A stretch of 64,000 nt of DNA, taken from Anisodus tanguticus (lineage: Eukaryota > Streptophyta > Magnoliopsida > Solanales > Solanaceae). This document shows positions 10,595 through 22,059 of the stretch, piece after piece. The stretch lies in the NCBI GenBank assembly GCA_034509755.1, contig CM067550.1, forward strand, positions 923,001 to 987,000, written 5' to 3'. Every line of letters begins with the position of its first letter. Position 1 is the first letter of the stretch. A program made the translations under genes and the position numbers. The notes under the pieces are model-generated. The model saw nothing but the letters and a program-made list of their open reading frames with translations. It made no database searches and was not told where the DNA came from.

Positions 10595-11260
10595 AGCTGG
10601 TCTAAACTGATCAAATCAGTTTTTTCAAATTTGAAAATCTCGTCTTTAAAATTAAGAATGAACCAACATTTAATGAATTCCATCAGAAATTAACGATTTT
10701 CGGATAGTATAAATGGCTTGACCAACTATAAAAAGAAAATTACTATGTGTTAGCACTCGTGAGTTGTATGAGAATGCATGCACAAAACGACAAGCTCAAT
10801 TATGGGAATATAAGTATTTTAGGAGTAGTTATTTAAATTATAGTCACGGACAAGGGTAAAAAATTGGACGATCACTAACTCGTCGTAGTAAAAAGTTAAT
10901 TATTATATTTATCAAATTATCAATTAATGATTTATTATAGAATTTCAAATTTGAAACCATTTGTACAAGTGAAAATATATTTTTCCACTCACAAAATTTT
11001 AGTAATCTTTTTCACCCAACTTTAATATCAAAATACTCGGTCATATCAACTTAACTTCAATTACTGTTTTTACAAATATTATACGTTCTTTTATGTCCAA
11101 ACGCCTACTTATTCTAATCAGACAATGAACTAGTTGTTTGTCCACATAAATTCCTTTTTAAGAATAATGTTTAGTTATTTATTAGGTTGATTTTCTTTTA
11201 AATATTTTGAAGACGAGTTTTTCAAATTTGAAAAATTAATTTCGGCCCGTCTAAACCAGT
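10595..11260. repeat. foldback-type inverted repeat
   Basis: Arms of about 56 bp at 10595-10650 and 11205-11260 are roughly 80% identical as inverted repeats and share the exact core 'tttttcaaatttgaaaa'. The interior of about 550 bp is AT-rich and non-coding. It may be a non-autonomous DNA transposon, but no target-site duplication was resolved. Confidence 0.5.
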
Positions 11261-11724
11261 TTTTAAATCTCACTTTTATGCAAAAAGAACTAGAGGACAA
11301 ATATACCCTTTTTTCAAGATTAGTGAATTATTGCTTTTTCATAAAAAAAAATGGTTTGATCTTTATATCTTGAATTACAATACGCTATATATAGTTGAGT
11401 CCTTCAGGTATTATCTTTTCACTTTCTGTTTCTCTCCATGAATACTTGGAGTTTTTACTCTACATGTATGGAATCCTGTGGATTACTTATATTAGTTGAA
11501 AAGGGGATTAATCAAGCATCCAAATATATTTATTAAATGTGATCATAAGAAGTTTGAATGCTAATTAGATAACCATGTTTGCTCTGCATTTATGGGTTCA
11601 TGTATCTCTATGTATTCTGTGGTAGCTGCTTCATGTTCGGGAGTCTTTTTCTTTCTAAAACGCATTTATATGTTCTTTTCCAACTAAGCTTAAATTGTAC
11701 TCATTCAGTATCTTATTTTTATCT

Positions 11725-11935
11725 TTGGTTTGTCTAAAAAAGATTGTCTCTTTATATGTTTAATAAGTTGACAATTCAAACATCACAAGTTTAAAACCAC
11801 AAGATTCAAATAATATTTTTGTACCTTACACACATATTTAATTGAGGACCACAAAATTCAAAAGTCTCTTTTTACTCCTTAAATCTTGTGCAAGTAAAAC
11901 TAAGACACCTAAATTGAGACGGAGGAAGTAGTAGT
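11725..11935. mobile_element. Stowaway-like MITE (left end decayed)
   Basis: The right end 'ctaaattgagacggaggaag' is a typical inverted terminal repeat of Solanaceae MITEs. The interior has the characteristic duplicated phrases 'aaccacaagattcaaa' and 'gaccacaaaattcaaa'. The left terminus near 11725 is not clearly preserved. Confidence 0.6.
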
Positions 11936-12414
11936 ATTTTTCCCCCTTACTTTTTCATTTGGATAAAGGGTCTAATAATTAGTGTATTACATTCAAGTAT
12001 ACTCTTCTTCTGCTCTGGTCATCTTTTTTGGAACCGTACTGTATGCTGCAGTTAAATCTTTTCCCTTTGTCTGAAAATTGAATATTGTTTAATATGTCAT
12101 TTGAATATTTCTGTTACCAAAATATTATATCACCTTTATTTTTCCTGTGTTTCTCACTATACCAATAAAATTATTGATTAGTAAAGGTGCATCACTGAAA
12201 AGTATTTCTCCTTTAGGTCTACTACTATTATATTCTTTGCAGGTGATTGTAGTACAACTATCATTGTAAAAAGATAAGAAATTTGACATTATCATTTCGT
12301 ATTTATTTGTCAACATTTTAAGGGCCTAATTTAACCTAGCTATTTGAACCGTAAAGTCAGATTAAAGATATTATAAATTGTTTCTTATATTTTGTTTATG
12401 GTTGAGTGACGAAG

Positions 12415-12530
12415 GATGGTCACTTAACTATTTACTTAATTTTTTTCCACAAAAGTTACTTAACTATCTTTTCTAACACAAAAGTCACTAAATTTTAAAT
12501 ATACTGACTCAAAAGTCACTAAACCAGAAA
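12415..12530. repeat. short irregular repeat, 'aaaagtcactaa' type
   Basis: Four variants of 'caaaagtcacttaacta' occur at about 30-40 bp spacing. They may belong to a MITE, but no ends were identified. Confidence 0.4.
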
Positions 12531-12763
12531 ATGGCAACTTTCCTATGGATAACGCAGTTCTTACTCTTTTTTTTAAAAAATATATATATATAATTAAAAA
12601 GTTCCGACCGACCCGACTCAAAACTCAAAAACCATATGAATTGTGTGTTCGGAACAAGTACCTTTGCGACTCTTCCTTTTTATAATAATATCATAGTTTA
12701 GTTTCTCTTATTGTTTAGTTGCTTTGTTATCTTTAATATGGTCAGCTAAATACTGGTATTTAG

Positions 12764-13035
12764 TGGAGGATATTTAGGGAATTTCACTTGTATTATGTTT
12801 GTCCTAATTTTCGTTATATAGATTAGGGCGCCGTTCTTTTTTTTGGTGGGACGAGAGAAAATGAGAGCATTGTAACCACAAACTCCCTACTTTGATCATA
12901 GTGAAATCTGCAGCGGTAAAGTGGACGTAACTCTCGCATTGAGGGTGAACCACTATAAATTTGTGTGTATTATTTATTCTACATTTATTTACTGTTTTAT
13001 GATTAGGTCGGATTTGAGACCCAAATCCTAACTGA
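12764..13035 (+). mobile_element. decayed copia LTR fragment, same family as Copia-B
   Basis: Reading left to right, this matches the reverse complement of the Copia-B LTRs. Shared marks are 'cttgtattatgtttgtccta', 'tagggcgccgttct', 'gtggacgtaactctcgcatt', 'gagggtgaaccactataaat' and a terminal 'caaatcctaac'. Many substitutions show it is older than Copia-B. No internal region follows, so it is a solo LTR or fragment. Its right end coincides with the start of the block duplicated at 14967. Confidence 0.75.
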
Positions 13036-13420
13036 AAAATCACTAAGAAATTCAGAACACGATTAAGAAAATATGATGGATCTAAAGCTAACGTAACATC
13101 TCTCTAAAAAACTATTTATTTCTTTCCCAAATCTTTTGATTTCCCCTCATTTTTCTTTTCCATTACTCATGAGTACTATTACTTGTAATAACTAATGGCA
13201 TATTATTAGTGAACAACATTTAATTAATAATATAAACAGTCTCTTATTATGAATAATTTTTACTTTTCTCCATTGATATACGGTTATACAGTCATAAAGG
13301 CACAAGATAAAGCTAGAACAAATGTGTGTGAATCAAAGACTCATCACATGACAAAAAAGAAGAGAGAAAATAACTTATGAGACTAATTAATTCTGTAAGA
13401 GTAAGACGAAAATTAATTCT
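13036..13420. repeat. segmental duplication, copy 1
   Basis: About 300 bp (13036-13335) matches 14967-15249 at very high identity, from 'aaaaatcactaagaaattca' to 'gctagaacaaatgtgtgtga'. After a different stretch of about 50 bp, 'ttctgtaagagtaagacgaa' at 13393 also matches 15267. No coding sequence is evident. In copy 2 this block lies directly at the 3' side of the membrane-protein gene, so it may be duplicated downstream sequence of that gene. Confidence 0.85.
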
Positions 13421-14966
13421 AACTTATATATATATTCAAATTCTTTTCTCAAATACTTGAGTTTTAATTTTGTTTGCACGTAAATCGGTGTAATTCAATG
13501 TATACACGTCGTCAAGGACACATAAGTCTCAAGTGACTAGATTAACAAACTGAACAATAAATAATTTTAATAAGTAGTCTGGGCCTGAAAGAAGCTTCGC
13601 GATGAGCCCTCTATGCTAGACGTATCCAACAATATGAAAGCACATATATTAGATGAATAATGAGAACAATAAACTAATATTATAATGTCTTCAATATGAT
13701 GTCTTTACCATGAGTTAATTGGTTCTATTTATACATGGATTCATGGGTACACATTCCATGAATTAATTGGTTCTTTTTTTCTCCTTTTTTTGGACTTTTT
13801 ATAATTTTCCCCATTTGTGTGATATGTAAATATTAAACAACTCAAAAGTTTTCTTTTCACTTTTCTATAATTGCACGTAATAATGCTATTGAAAAATGGC
13901 CTTTATTAGCCAAAATGGTGTTCGACGTTGCAACAATGATTATAAGCCAATAAAATCTTCTCCTAATTACTATTGTGAACTTATAGCAACTTTTATTATG
14001 AAATCAAATGGTTCATAATAATTTGACCAATATGCATTGTAAATTTGAAAAGGCAAAAACATGACTATTAAATTCTTGGGCCTTAAATAGTAGTTACATT
14101 CTCACAGTACGCATTGCTAGCAGCATGAAGGCATCTTCAAGAAGAAAAGAGGATACATATATGGTTCTGTCATGGACTAAATCAAAATCAGAGATACAAA
14201 TTTCAGCTGCATCTACATCAAACATCGATTTTTTGTTGATGAAGAAATAACGAGGCGCATAGCGGGAGCTTAGTGCACCGGGCTACCCTTTTTTCTATTA
14301 CAAAACTGTGTATTCTTTTTACTCTCCTTTCCAATAACCTGTTTGTTACGTTGCTTGAGTTTTCTTTAAGAAGTTGGGTTTTTTTGCGTATGAAAACCAT
14401 TACTAACAGTTACAGATATAATATTCGAGCTAAACACGGTACAGAATACGGAGTCTAAGCATGAAACTAGGATTAGATATGTAATATTCGACAATGATAT
14501 GTTAAAATTAGAAAGAATTGTGAATTTGTGGAACGTTTACTTTGATTGAAATTCTTAAACTTAGTGACTAATAATCAGGTAATGACAACTTTTCCTTGAG
14601 CAATTTGTTAAATAATTGGCAATGGCGGCCAACATTTGATTTATCAGATTTGATTATGTTCAAGGATTGAAAAGAAGTAAGAAGACAAGTGCTTCCTAAA
14701 ATTGCAATCACTAAACTGTGAAAATAGTTATTTTCCCTTATCTTTTGATTATGGTTTTTATGTGTTTGATAGTTTTTACTTTTGGTAATTATTTGTAGGA
14801 GAAGGTGTAGAATATTTCCGTCCTGAGATAGAAATAGATGAATAAATAAAACAATAACACACGAGAGTAGAAGACTAAAGGAAGAGACAACTCTTTTTTT
14901 GTTGGTAATTATGAAAACGTTAGAGATGTTATCCATCAATGAAATATTACAAGGATGTACCAAGAA
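13421..14966. other. intergenic DNA with SINE tail
   Basis: Mostly AT-rich without recognisable genes. It contains a SINE 3' end (14252-14295). A 131-codon open frame on the minus strand (14568-14963) has a hydrophobic N-terminal third but no motif I recognise and no clear promoter; I do not call it a gene. Confidence 0.5.
14252..14295 (+). mobile_element. 3' end of a Solanaceae (TS/SolS-type) SINE
   Basis: The stretch 'gcgcatagcgggagcttagt' followed by 'gcaccgggctaccctttttt' is the conserved 3' body and T-rich tail of the tRNA-derived SINE family common in nightshades. The tRNA-related head is missing, so this is a 5'-truncated copy. Confidence 0.8.
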
Positions 14967-15296
14967 AAATCACTAAGAAATTCAATACACGATCAAAAGC
15001 AAACGTAACATCTCTCTAAAAAAAACTATTTATTTCTTTCCCAAATCTTTTGATTTCCCCTCATTTTTCTTTTCCATTACTCATGAATACTATTACTTGT
15101 AATAACTAATGGCATATTATTAGTGAACAACATTTAATTAATAATATAAACAGTCTCTTATTATGAATAATTTTTACTTTTCTCCATTGATATACGGTTA
15201 TACAGTCATCAAGGCACAAGATAAAGCTAGAACAAATGTGTGTGAATCAAATCAGCAATAGTAATTCTGTAAGAGTAGACGAAAATTAATTCTAAA
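14967..15296. repeat. segmental duplication, copy 2
   Basis: High-identity copy of 13036-13420, lying between intergenic DNA and the stop codon of the minus-strand membrane-protein gene. The 50-bp insert present in copy 1 is absent here. Confidence 0.85.
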
Positions 15297-15310
15297 GAGA
15301 ACCCTTCAAA

Positions 15311-16209
15311 TCAGCAAGGTAGCTGCTCCAACTCCTTCTTAGGATGATCAGGTACTTCGGGAGCACAATATGTCACGTATCTATAGAAGCTAAAACATAA
15401 GCAGAAGCTCAAAATGAAAGATCCAACTAACAATTTTAGGTTCAACATGTAACCAAGAACCTGCATTACTAAGCCCAATAATGCGTCTATTCCACCAATG
15501 TCATACGCTACGTGCATGAAATGGGCATAGATATAGAAATATCCGGTGCAGCCTATCGATATCAGTACAGCGATGTACGCATAATTGAACTCCAAAAGGT
15601 GATGCAAGATTGCTACAGTTATCATAGGAATCACCTCGATCATAAATTTTGCCTTGGCACCAATTAACTGGAAAGGCATGTCGCGATACCAATAAGTAAC
15701 ACAATGCAGCACAACCACATGAATTATGGAACCACCAAGCATGACAATCACGTAGAGAACACGACAAATGGTGAAACCTTTTGGATCACCAAGTAATTTC
15801 CTGAAGGCAAAGACCATGCAGAAAAATGGAACCATACCAAAGACAACCAACCATGCGTTATAAGACATCGTGAGAAACCCTGAAAGAAACACGAGAAAAA
15901 CATACTCAACATCTCAAACAAGGCTAAGAAAACACAAGATCAAGCACACCGAGACAACGAATTATCTGTTTGTATGTGATATATAGATTTCAATAGTTCA
16001 AGTCATGACACAATATAAATAATGTGTAGGTACAATGACTTACTAGGACCAGGTGGTGGTGGAGCATGATCTTTATTCAAAAGCGCCCTCTTAATCTTGT
16101 TGAAAAGAGAAACTACGGTCTGCAAGCTCTGCTCGCCCTTCTGATAGGTAACTGTTGCAAGTCCACGGGGATGGTCATACAGAGGGAGAACTTGAGAGGA
16201 ATCACCCAT
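15311..16209 (-). CDS. uncharacterised multi-pass membrane protein (2 coding exons)
   Basis: I do not recognise this protein. Exon 1 runs 16209 to 16044 from ATG (MGDSSQVLPLYD) and ends at a strong donor (GTAAGT). Exon 2 runs 15879 to 15311 after a 'tttctttcag' acceptor. The phases match (1 nt + 2 nt), giving 244 residues. Residues 1-55 are soluble, with a proline run (APPPPGP) just before the first membrane segment. The rest holds about five or six hydrophobic segments (beginning WLVVFGMVPFF, VLYVIVMLGG, IEVIPMITVAI, AVLISIGCTGY and LLGLVMQVLG), followed by a short charged tail (HPKKELEQLPC). A possible non-coding 5' exon lies at about 16902-16990, with a 'cag/gtaatt' donor and an acceptor just before the ATG. 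Consistent splice phase and codon integrity favour a real gene. Product function and localisation are unknown. Confidence 0.65.
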
Positions 16210-17470
16210 TTCTGGTTGCAGATAGATAGATAGATACGATTAGCCTTACAGATTTTATGTCACTAAAAAGGGACAAAATTAAGGAGATCTAGTGATATGT
16301 TGGATGAAGGAAAATAATTTATTCATCATCTCAGTAATCCTGAATGTGCTCTGAAATTCTTTCCGACTTCTCTCTGCAATGTAAAAATGCTACCAACACC
16401 CTATTTATTATAGTGCAAAGCTTCCCAGATAACATATTCCTATATTATTCATACTGGAAAATCCTATTTGGACACAAATATCAGATCCTAAACAAATTTG
16501 GTTTCCTACTCACCAATATATACATAAAACTCAAGTGATCATATTCAGTTAGAGATTTGTGATCCGAAATTACCTTCCAAAGGCTATATAATCAAAATCC
16601 TATGAGCAAAATAATGGCACTACCCTAATTGAACACTAGTGAAGCAAATTCAATTCCCTTAAATAAACGTTACAGATAATTAGTCCAAAATAAAACTTTG
16701 CTCCGATAAACACAATGGAAGGGGAGAGAAAAGGAGGAAGAAAGGTCTGAAAATTTTAAAAATTATACAAATTGCAAACCAATCATTTATTTATATAAAG
16801 AAGAGAAATTGCAGAAACCATGAACCAAGGTTCAACTTTTTTTCTTCTAATTTTACTTGGAAAAAAAATTGCAAAGAAGGAAAAATATATTAATTAATTA
16901 CCTGGGTCTTGGACGAAATCAAATCCCAGCAACCTGCAACAGTTGAGAATTGTTATCCTTTTTCCAGCAAAGGTTGTAATAAAGAGAATATATTTAGTAA
17001 CATAATAGTTGAGATATATTTAAAGAGAAGGGAAAACGTGTCACACTATGAAACTGGAGTAGATTTGGATTCGGATTAACAAAGTTTATGTACTTTAACA
17101 CAAGGTGGGATAGTAAAAAAAAAAACAATTTCTTAATAGAACCTAATTTTACAAAAGATCCCTTCTCTAAAGTCCGTTTAAGAAGTGCAGGGTTAAGATT
17201 AGAAACAAAAACTAAAATTTCCTAATATTTTTAATTGTTAATTATTGTGACTTGCAACACTTTTTCACATATAGTTTTCAAATATATAAATTTTACTTAG
17301 GTTAAAATTAAGAAATTTGACTCTCAAAATTCGAATTGTGCCACATAAATGGAAATAGATGGAGTATTATTTAAATTTCCTATTATAATCTACATATAAT
17401 TCCAGCATAGAAACAGAAGTGGAACTAAAATTTTGAGTTTATGGGTACTAATGGATTCTAGAAAAGATGG
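16210..17470. other. 5' region of the membrane-protein gene and intergenic DNA
   Basis: On the minus strand it includes the candidate leader exon and intron (16210-16990) and an upstream 'tttaaatatatctc' TATA-like stretch near 17020. From 17082 to 17139 it matches 236-295. At 17280-17380 there is a MITE-like right end ('gtgccacataaatggaaata'). No other gene was seen. Confidence 0.45.
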
Positions 17471-17471
17471 T

Positions 17472-18685
17472 ACAAAGCGAACGTTTGGTATGGTATATTA
17501 GAAGAAATAATCGTAGTACAAATATTGTACTTAGTTATCGAGTATTTTGGTATATATTCGCGTCAATTTCGAATATGTAAAATGAAATTGCATGAAATCA
17601 CAAACAAAAAAATTGGTAGTTGTGGATGCAGGACTAAAATAGAGTACCTAGAGTGCAAGTTCGGTGATTTAACACATGAATCGGAAGTGAAAGTGAAGAT
17701 CGAGGACCTAGTTATACCTAAGAGAGGAAGCTTCAAATATCTTGGGTCCATAATTCAAGAAGACGGGGAGATTGACGATGATGTCAAACATCGTATTAGA
17801 GCGGGGTATGTGAAATGAAGGCTCGCCTCTGGAGTGATGTGCGATAAGAATATGTCCCCTAGGCTTAAGAGTAAGTTTTACAGAGCAGTGGTTAGACCAA
17901 CATTGTTGTATGCGGTGGAGTGCTGATCAGTAAAGAACGCTCACGTTAAGAAGATGAAGGCATCGAAGTTGAGAATGTCAGATGGATGTGTGCATGCCCG
18001 GAGAGACATGATTAGGAATAAATTATACGGGATAAAGTGGGAGTGGCATCTGTGGCAGACAAGATGAGAGAAGCGAGACTGAGATGATTCAGTTATGTGA
18101 AGAGGCGGGGTGAGGACGCACTAGTAAGGAGGCGTGAGAGGCTAGCAATAGCAGGAGTTGGTAGAGGTAGAGGTAGGACGAAGAAGAATTGGGAAGAGGT
18201 GATTAGACATGGCATGACATTACTTCAGCTAACTGAGAACATGTCCTTAGATAGGAAGGTGTGAAGTCGAGGATTAGGGTAGAAGGTTAGTAGGTAGTGA
18301 AACTAGTTATCACGTAGTCTCTTATGGTTCGATGTGTATTACCGTTTATTGTTACATTTGTTTTGCCCTCTTGTTATAGCAATATTATTTATTACTCACG
18401 TAGTTTCTTACTCTTCGATGTGCATTATCATTTGTTGGACATTTGAGTTGTATCTTGCTATTTTACTGTTATGCTTTTTGTCTCTGGTTCGAAGTACTTT
18501 TTTGTTTCTTTCACTTTCCTTTCTCTTCTTTCCTTCTCTCTTCCTTTCTTTGAGTCGAGGGTCTTCGGAAACAGTCTTTCTGTCCAACAAAAGTGAGGAT
18601 AAGGTCTGCGTATATTTATTTTTTCCAGATTTCATTTGTGAAATTACACCGAATATGATGACGATGTAGTTGATGCCTTGATACT
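17472..18685 (+). mobile_element. RTE-type LINE, 3' part, copy 3
   Basis: The longest LINE copy. From about 17628 it encodes the C-terminal reverse transcriptase region: EYLECKFGDLTHESE, then VIPKRGSFKYLGSIIQ, DDDVKHRIRAGYVK and KSKFYRAVVRPTLLYAVEC. It then runs in shifted frames through a DKMREARLR-like stretch, RGRGRTKKNWEEVIRH, LTENMSLDRKV and IRVEG (near 18285), as in plant RTE elements. The 3' UTR follows, with a pyrimidine-rich stretch (18500-18552) and the family's conserved tail 'gggtcttcggaaacagtctt' through 'attacaccgaatatgatg'. A stop after AGYVK (where Trp is usual) and several more make it inactive. Unlike copies 1 and 2 it keeps an intact KRGSFKYLG codon run. Confidence 0.88.
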
Positions 18686-19505
18686 TCTGAATGCTTTCTC
18701 TGAATTTTGAATGATCCCAAAGGGATGTGTAAGCTTCTATTTACTGTTGTAGATAATAGAGAATTATATTTTACTCGATATTTTCGATTGGTTCATGTGT
18801 ATTATCAAGTCAATTAAAAAGTCTATGCGATTAAGTTTCATTTAATTAGCACATATATGCTAATTTTAGCCACTCGACGCCTTTATTTTGGTATGCCACT
18901 TCATTTGCACACATGGTGATACTTAATCAGACAATTGATTTGACTCTGAAGCCATATATCATTGAGCTTAAACCTCCATATGAAATGACCTTGAGCTTAA
19001 AACTATTAAATATATTTGTTTAATCCATAAGTCCAAATTAATTGCTGACCTAAATAAAATTGGAATTAACTCAAATCCATACATGTAATTGGACCTAAAA
19101 AATCCAATTAATTTTCTAATGCTTACTTGAGGGGGTAAGATTTATTTCTCCTCTTTTATAAACATTAATTCAGAAAATAGGAGTCAAAACCCATCATCGT
19201 AGGTTAGTATACACCAGGTGAATGTTTTTTTATCGAAAAAAGTTAATATCTATTAACAATGTAGACCAAACTTGGGAGCTTGACGAAACGATCCATACCC
19301 TAATTATGATACATTAATTCAGTAATATGATTTTATATCTCTTCTTTTACAATTTCAACTTGTTTTAGATTAACTCTCTAACTCATTAAGCTAGTTGGTG
19401 TAATCGGTACTCGTGAATTTTCTTGTGGTGTACCGTGATATATTATTTGGGTAGAGACATGAAACATCGTATTCGTATATAGGGGACTCGAAATTTTAAG
19501 TAATC
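18686..19505. other. intergenic AT-rich DNA left of the kinesin pseudogene
   Basis: No coding exon or repeat end was recognised. In particular no kinesin motor-domain motifs were seen upstream of 19505, which shows that the pseudogene is truncated at its 5' side. Confidence 0.5.
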
Positions 19506-21334
19506 ACCAGAGTACATCTTTGAGGCGATCCTCATTCAGATTTTCTTGCAAACCTGCTGACATTAGAGCAATTATTTCAGTTGCTAAAGTAGATGTAGAG
19601 GTCCAAACTATTACTACAGATGATCAGTCATTTGAAAGGGTCGATCTTTTAGTGTAGTAAATGTAAGACAAGGAATTCCCAGCAAGAGCTGAATGACGCC
19701 AATGATGGCTCAAACATGCAATTGGTTCCTGTGGATGAATCACAGTTAGTACCTGCTGAAGGATCACAGTCCTGCGAGAAGTTCAAGATTCAAGTACCCC
19801 AAGTAAGTTAGAAGATTATATGAGTCGTTTGGTTTTTGTACTCTGTCGTACTTATTTATGTGCATATTTTTACAGACAGTAGAAAAGGTATTGGCAGGAG
19901 CAATACTGAGGGAGATGGCACTGGAAGAAATATTTGCCAAGCAAACTTCTGAGATCATGCAACTCAACCGCTTGGTAGGTTTTGGTTGGTCAATTGAGCA
20001 ACTTGTGACGTTCATTTATTTCCTTCATCTTTTTGACATGTATTGCAACCAATGGCAGATTCAACAATACAAACATGAGCGAGAATGCAATGCCACTATT
20101 GGCCAAACGCGCGAGGATAAGATTGTTCGTCTTGAGAGCTTAATGGATGGAATCCTACCAACAGAGGAGTTCATGGAAGATGAATTGTTATCACTCACTC
20201 ATGAGCATAAGGTATGTGTCTGACTTGAACTTTGTCTATTGACAGGTACATTTTGTCCTCTTGCTATACATGTCTAATTCATGATTTTCAGCTTCTGAAG
20301 GAGAAATATGATAATCATCCAGAAATATTAAGTGCGAAAATTGAACTAAGAAGAGTTCAAGATGAGCTGGAAGTGAAACGGTAACGAAACTTCTTTCACT
20401 TGGGAGAGAGGGATGTTTTACTGGAGGAGATTCAGGATTTGAGAAGCCAGCTCCAGTTTTATGTAGATTCTTCACCGAAGTCATGCAAGAAAGGAAGTTC
20501 TCCTCTACAATTGGCTTATCCATGTGAATCAAGTGAGCGTTCGCCTTTATCCACTATTCCAGAGTCAAGTGAGGAGAGTGCTGAACAGAGACTTGAAAAG
20601 GAGAGGAGTCAATGGACTGAAACCGAGAGTAAATGGATTTCTCTTGTAGAAGAATTGAGGTTAGACTTAGAAGCTAGCCGCGCCATGGCTGAAAAGCATA
20701 AACAAGAACTAGATTTGAGAGAAGAAGTGCTCGGAAGAGCTGAAAGAAGCAATGCAGGGACATTCACGCATGCTTGAACAGTATGCTGAACTTGAAGAGA
20801 AGCATATGCAATTGCTTATAAGGCATAGAAAGATGCAAGATGGTATAGAGGATGTCAAGAAAGCAGCTGCAAAAGCAGGAGTGAGGGGTGCTGAATCTAA
20901 ATTTATCAATGTTCTTGCTGCAGAAATTTCAGCTCTAAAAGTAGAAAGGGAAAAGCTTCAGGCCCAACTTAGGGATACTGCTGAAGCTGTACAAGCTGCT
21001 GGAGAATTGCTTGTGCGGCTTAAAAATGCAGAAGAAGCTATCGCAGCCGCTGAGGTGAGCTTTTGGATTCAATTATTTCCTAGTTACGTTTTATTCTATC
21101 GGTATGTATTTTCTCATCATTGCAACATTAGAACTTTCTTTCCCGGTTGTTTACAGTCAGCTACTCATTCTGATGCTACTCCTTGCATCATTATATAGTT
21201 CCTATCGTCTCTATCCTCACCTATGATCCCATCTTTTCTTTTACTTCTAATTCTTATTCTACATAAAGGGTCTCGGTATTGAATGCTTTTGTGTAAATAT
21301 CCCAGTAATTTCAAGGCTTGTCGTGTAAATGAGT

Positions 21335-21475
21335 TAACACATACAACAACAACATACCCAGTGAAATCCCACAATGAGGGGTCTGGGGAGGGTAGAGTGT
21401 ACACATACCTTATCTCTACCTTGGTAGGTAGAGCGGTTGTTTCCGAGAGACCCTTGGCTCAAGACAAAGCACAAG
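21335..21475 (-). mobile_element. RTE/SINE-type 3' tail fragment in KIN-12 intron
   Basis: Reads 'acatacaacaacaacatacc' then 'cagtgaaatcccacaatgag' and 'gtctggggagggtagagtgt' on the plus strand, ending near 'gagcggttgtttccgagaga'. This is the reverse complement of the conserved 3' tail of Solanaceae RTE LINEs and the SINEs that share it. Only the tail is present. Confidence 0.8.
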
Positions 21476-21583
21476 CTCAAGCAAAGTAAGACACACAAAG
21501 TGCATAAGTCATGACAGGGCATTCTGAAAAAGAAAGAAGCAAAAAGAAGCAATAACTAATGCAAGTAAATAAAACAAACAAAA

Positions 21584-21988
21584 TGTTAGGATTTAACGTC
21601 CCAAATCCTACCTAAACCGGAAACAGTGAAATAAGCGAAGAACAAATAACACACAGATTTATAGTGGTTCACCCTCAATGCGAGAGCTAGTCCACTTTGC
21701 TGCTTCAGATTTTATTATAATGGAGTTTTGAGTTGACAATTCTCTCTTCTCTCTTTGTCGGCTACTCGACCACGCTCAACTCTTTGAAGAGCGACGCTCT
21801 AGTTTATATATATAGAGAAAACTAGGGCGAACATAATACAAGCCTAAAATTTTCAAAATACCCTCAACTAAATAACATTACATCGACTGATTCCAACAAC
21901 CACGATCGGCTGATTCCAATCGGCTGACTCCAGTCTCTGCGTAAGGTCTTCATAGTGTCGGCGGTGAATTAGGCTCCACAACTCAACA
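21584..21988 (-). repeat. Copia-B 3' LTR
   Basis: 405 bp, beginning 'tgttaggatttaacg' and ending 'caactcaaca' on the plus strand. On the minus strand a TATA motif 'ctatatatataaac' lies near 21805-21818. It is longer than the other LTR, mainly because of extra sequence around 21905-21960 ('atcggctgactcc' and 'gtcggcgg'). Confidence 0.93.
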
Positions 21989-22059
21989 ATCTCCCACTTG
22001 GAGACTAATTTCAATCATATGCCTCCATCTGCAGCAGCAACTCCAATTCTCATCCAAGA

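Larger units (their letters stand above)
10448..12763. other. intergenic DNA with inverted repeat, MITE fragment and short repeats
   Basis: No gene is visible. Features inside are an imperfect inverted repeat (10595-10650 with 11205-11260), a MITE fragment (11725-11935) and a run of 'aaaagtcac'-type units (12415-12530). Short open frames (for example 12125-12316, minus strand) lack any recognisable protein motif. Confidence 0.5.

Noticed and set aside
14568..14963. 131-codon minus-strand frame
   Set aside because: Considered as a small membrane protein, but composition is that of AT-rich DNA, no family motif was recognised, and it ends within 5 bp of a duplication edge.
16902..16990. Coding exon upstream of the membrane-protein ATG (FAGKRITIL...FVQDP)
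   Set aside because: The frame could join in phase to GAA-ATG, but it has no start codon before a stop near 17025; treated as a possible 5' UTR exon only.
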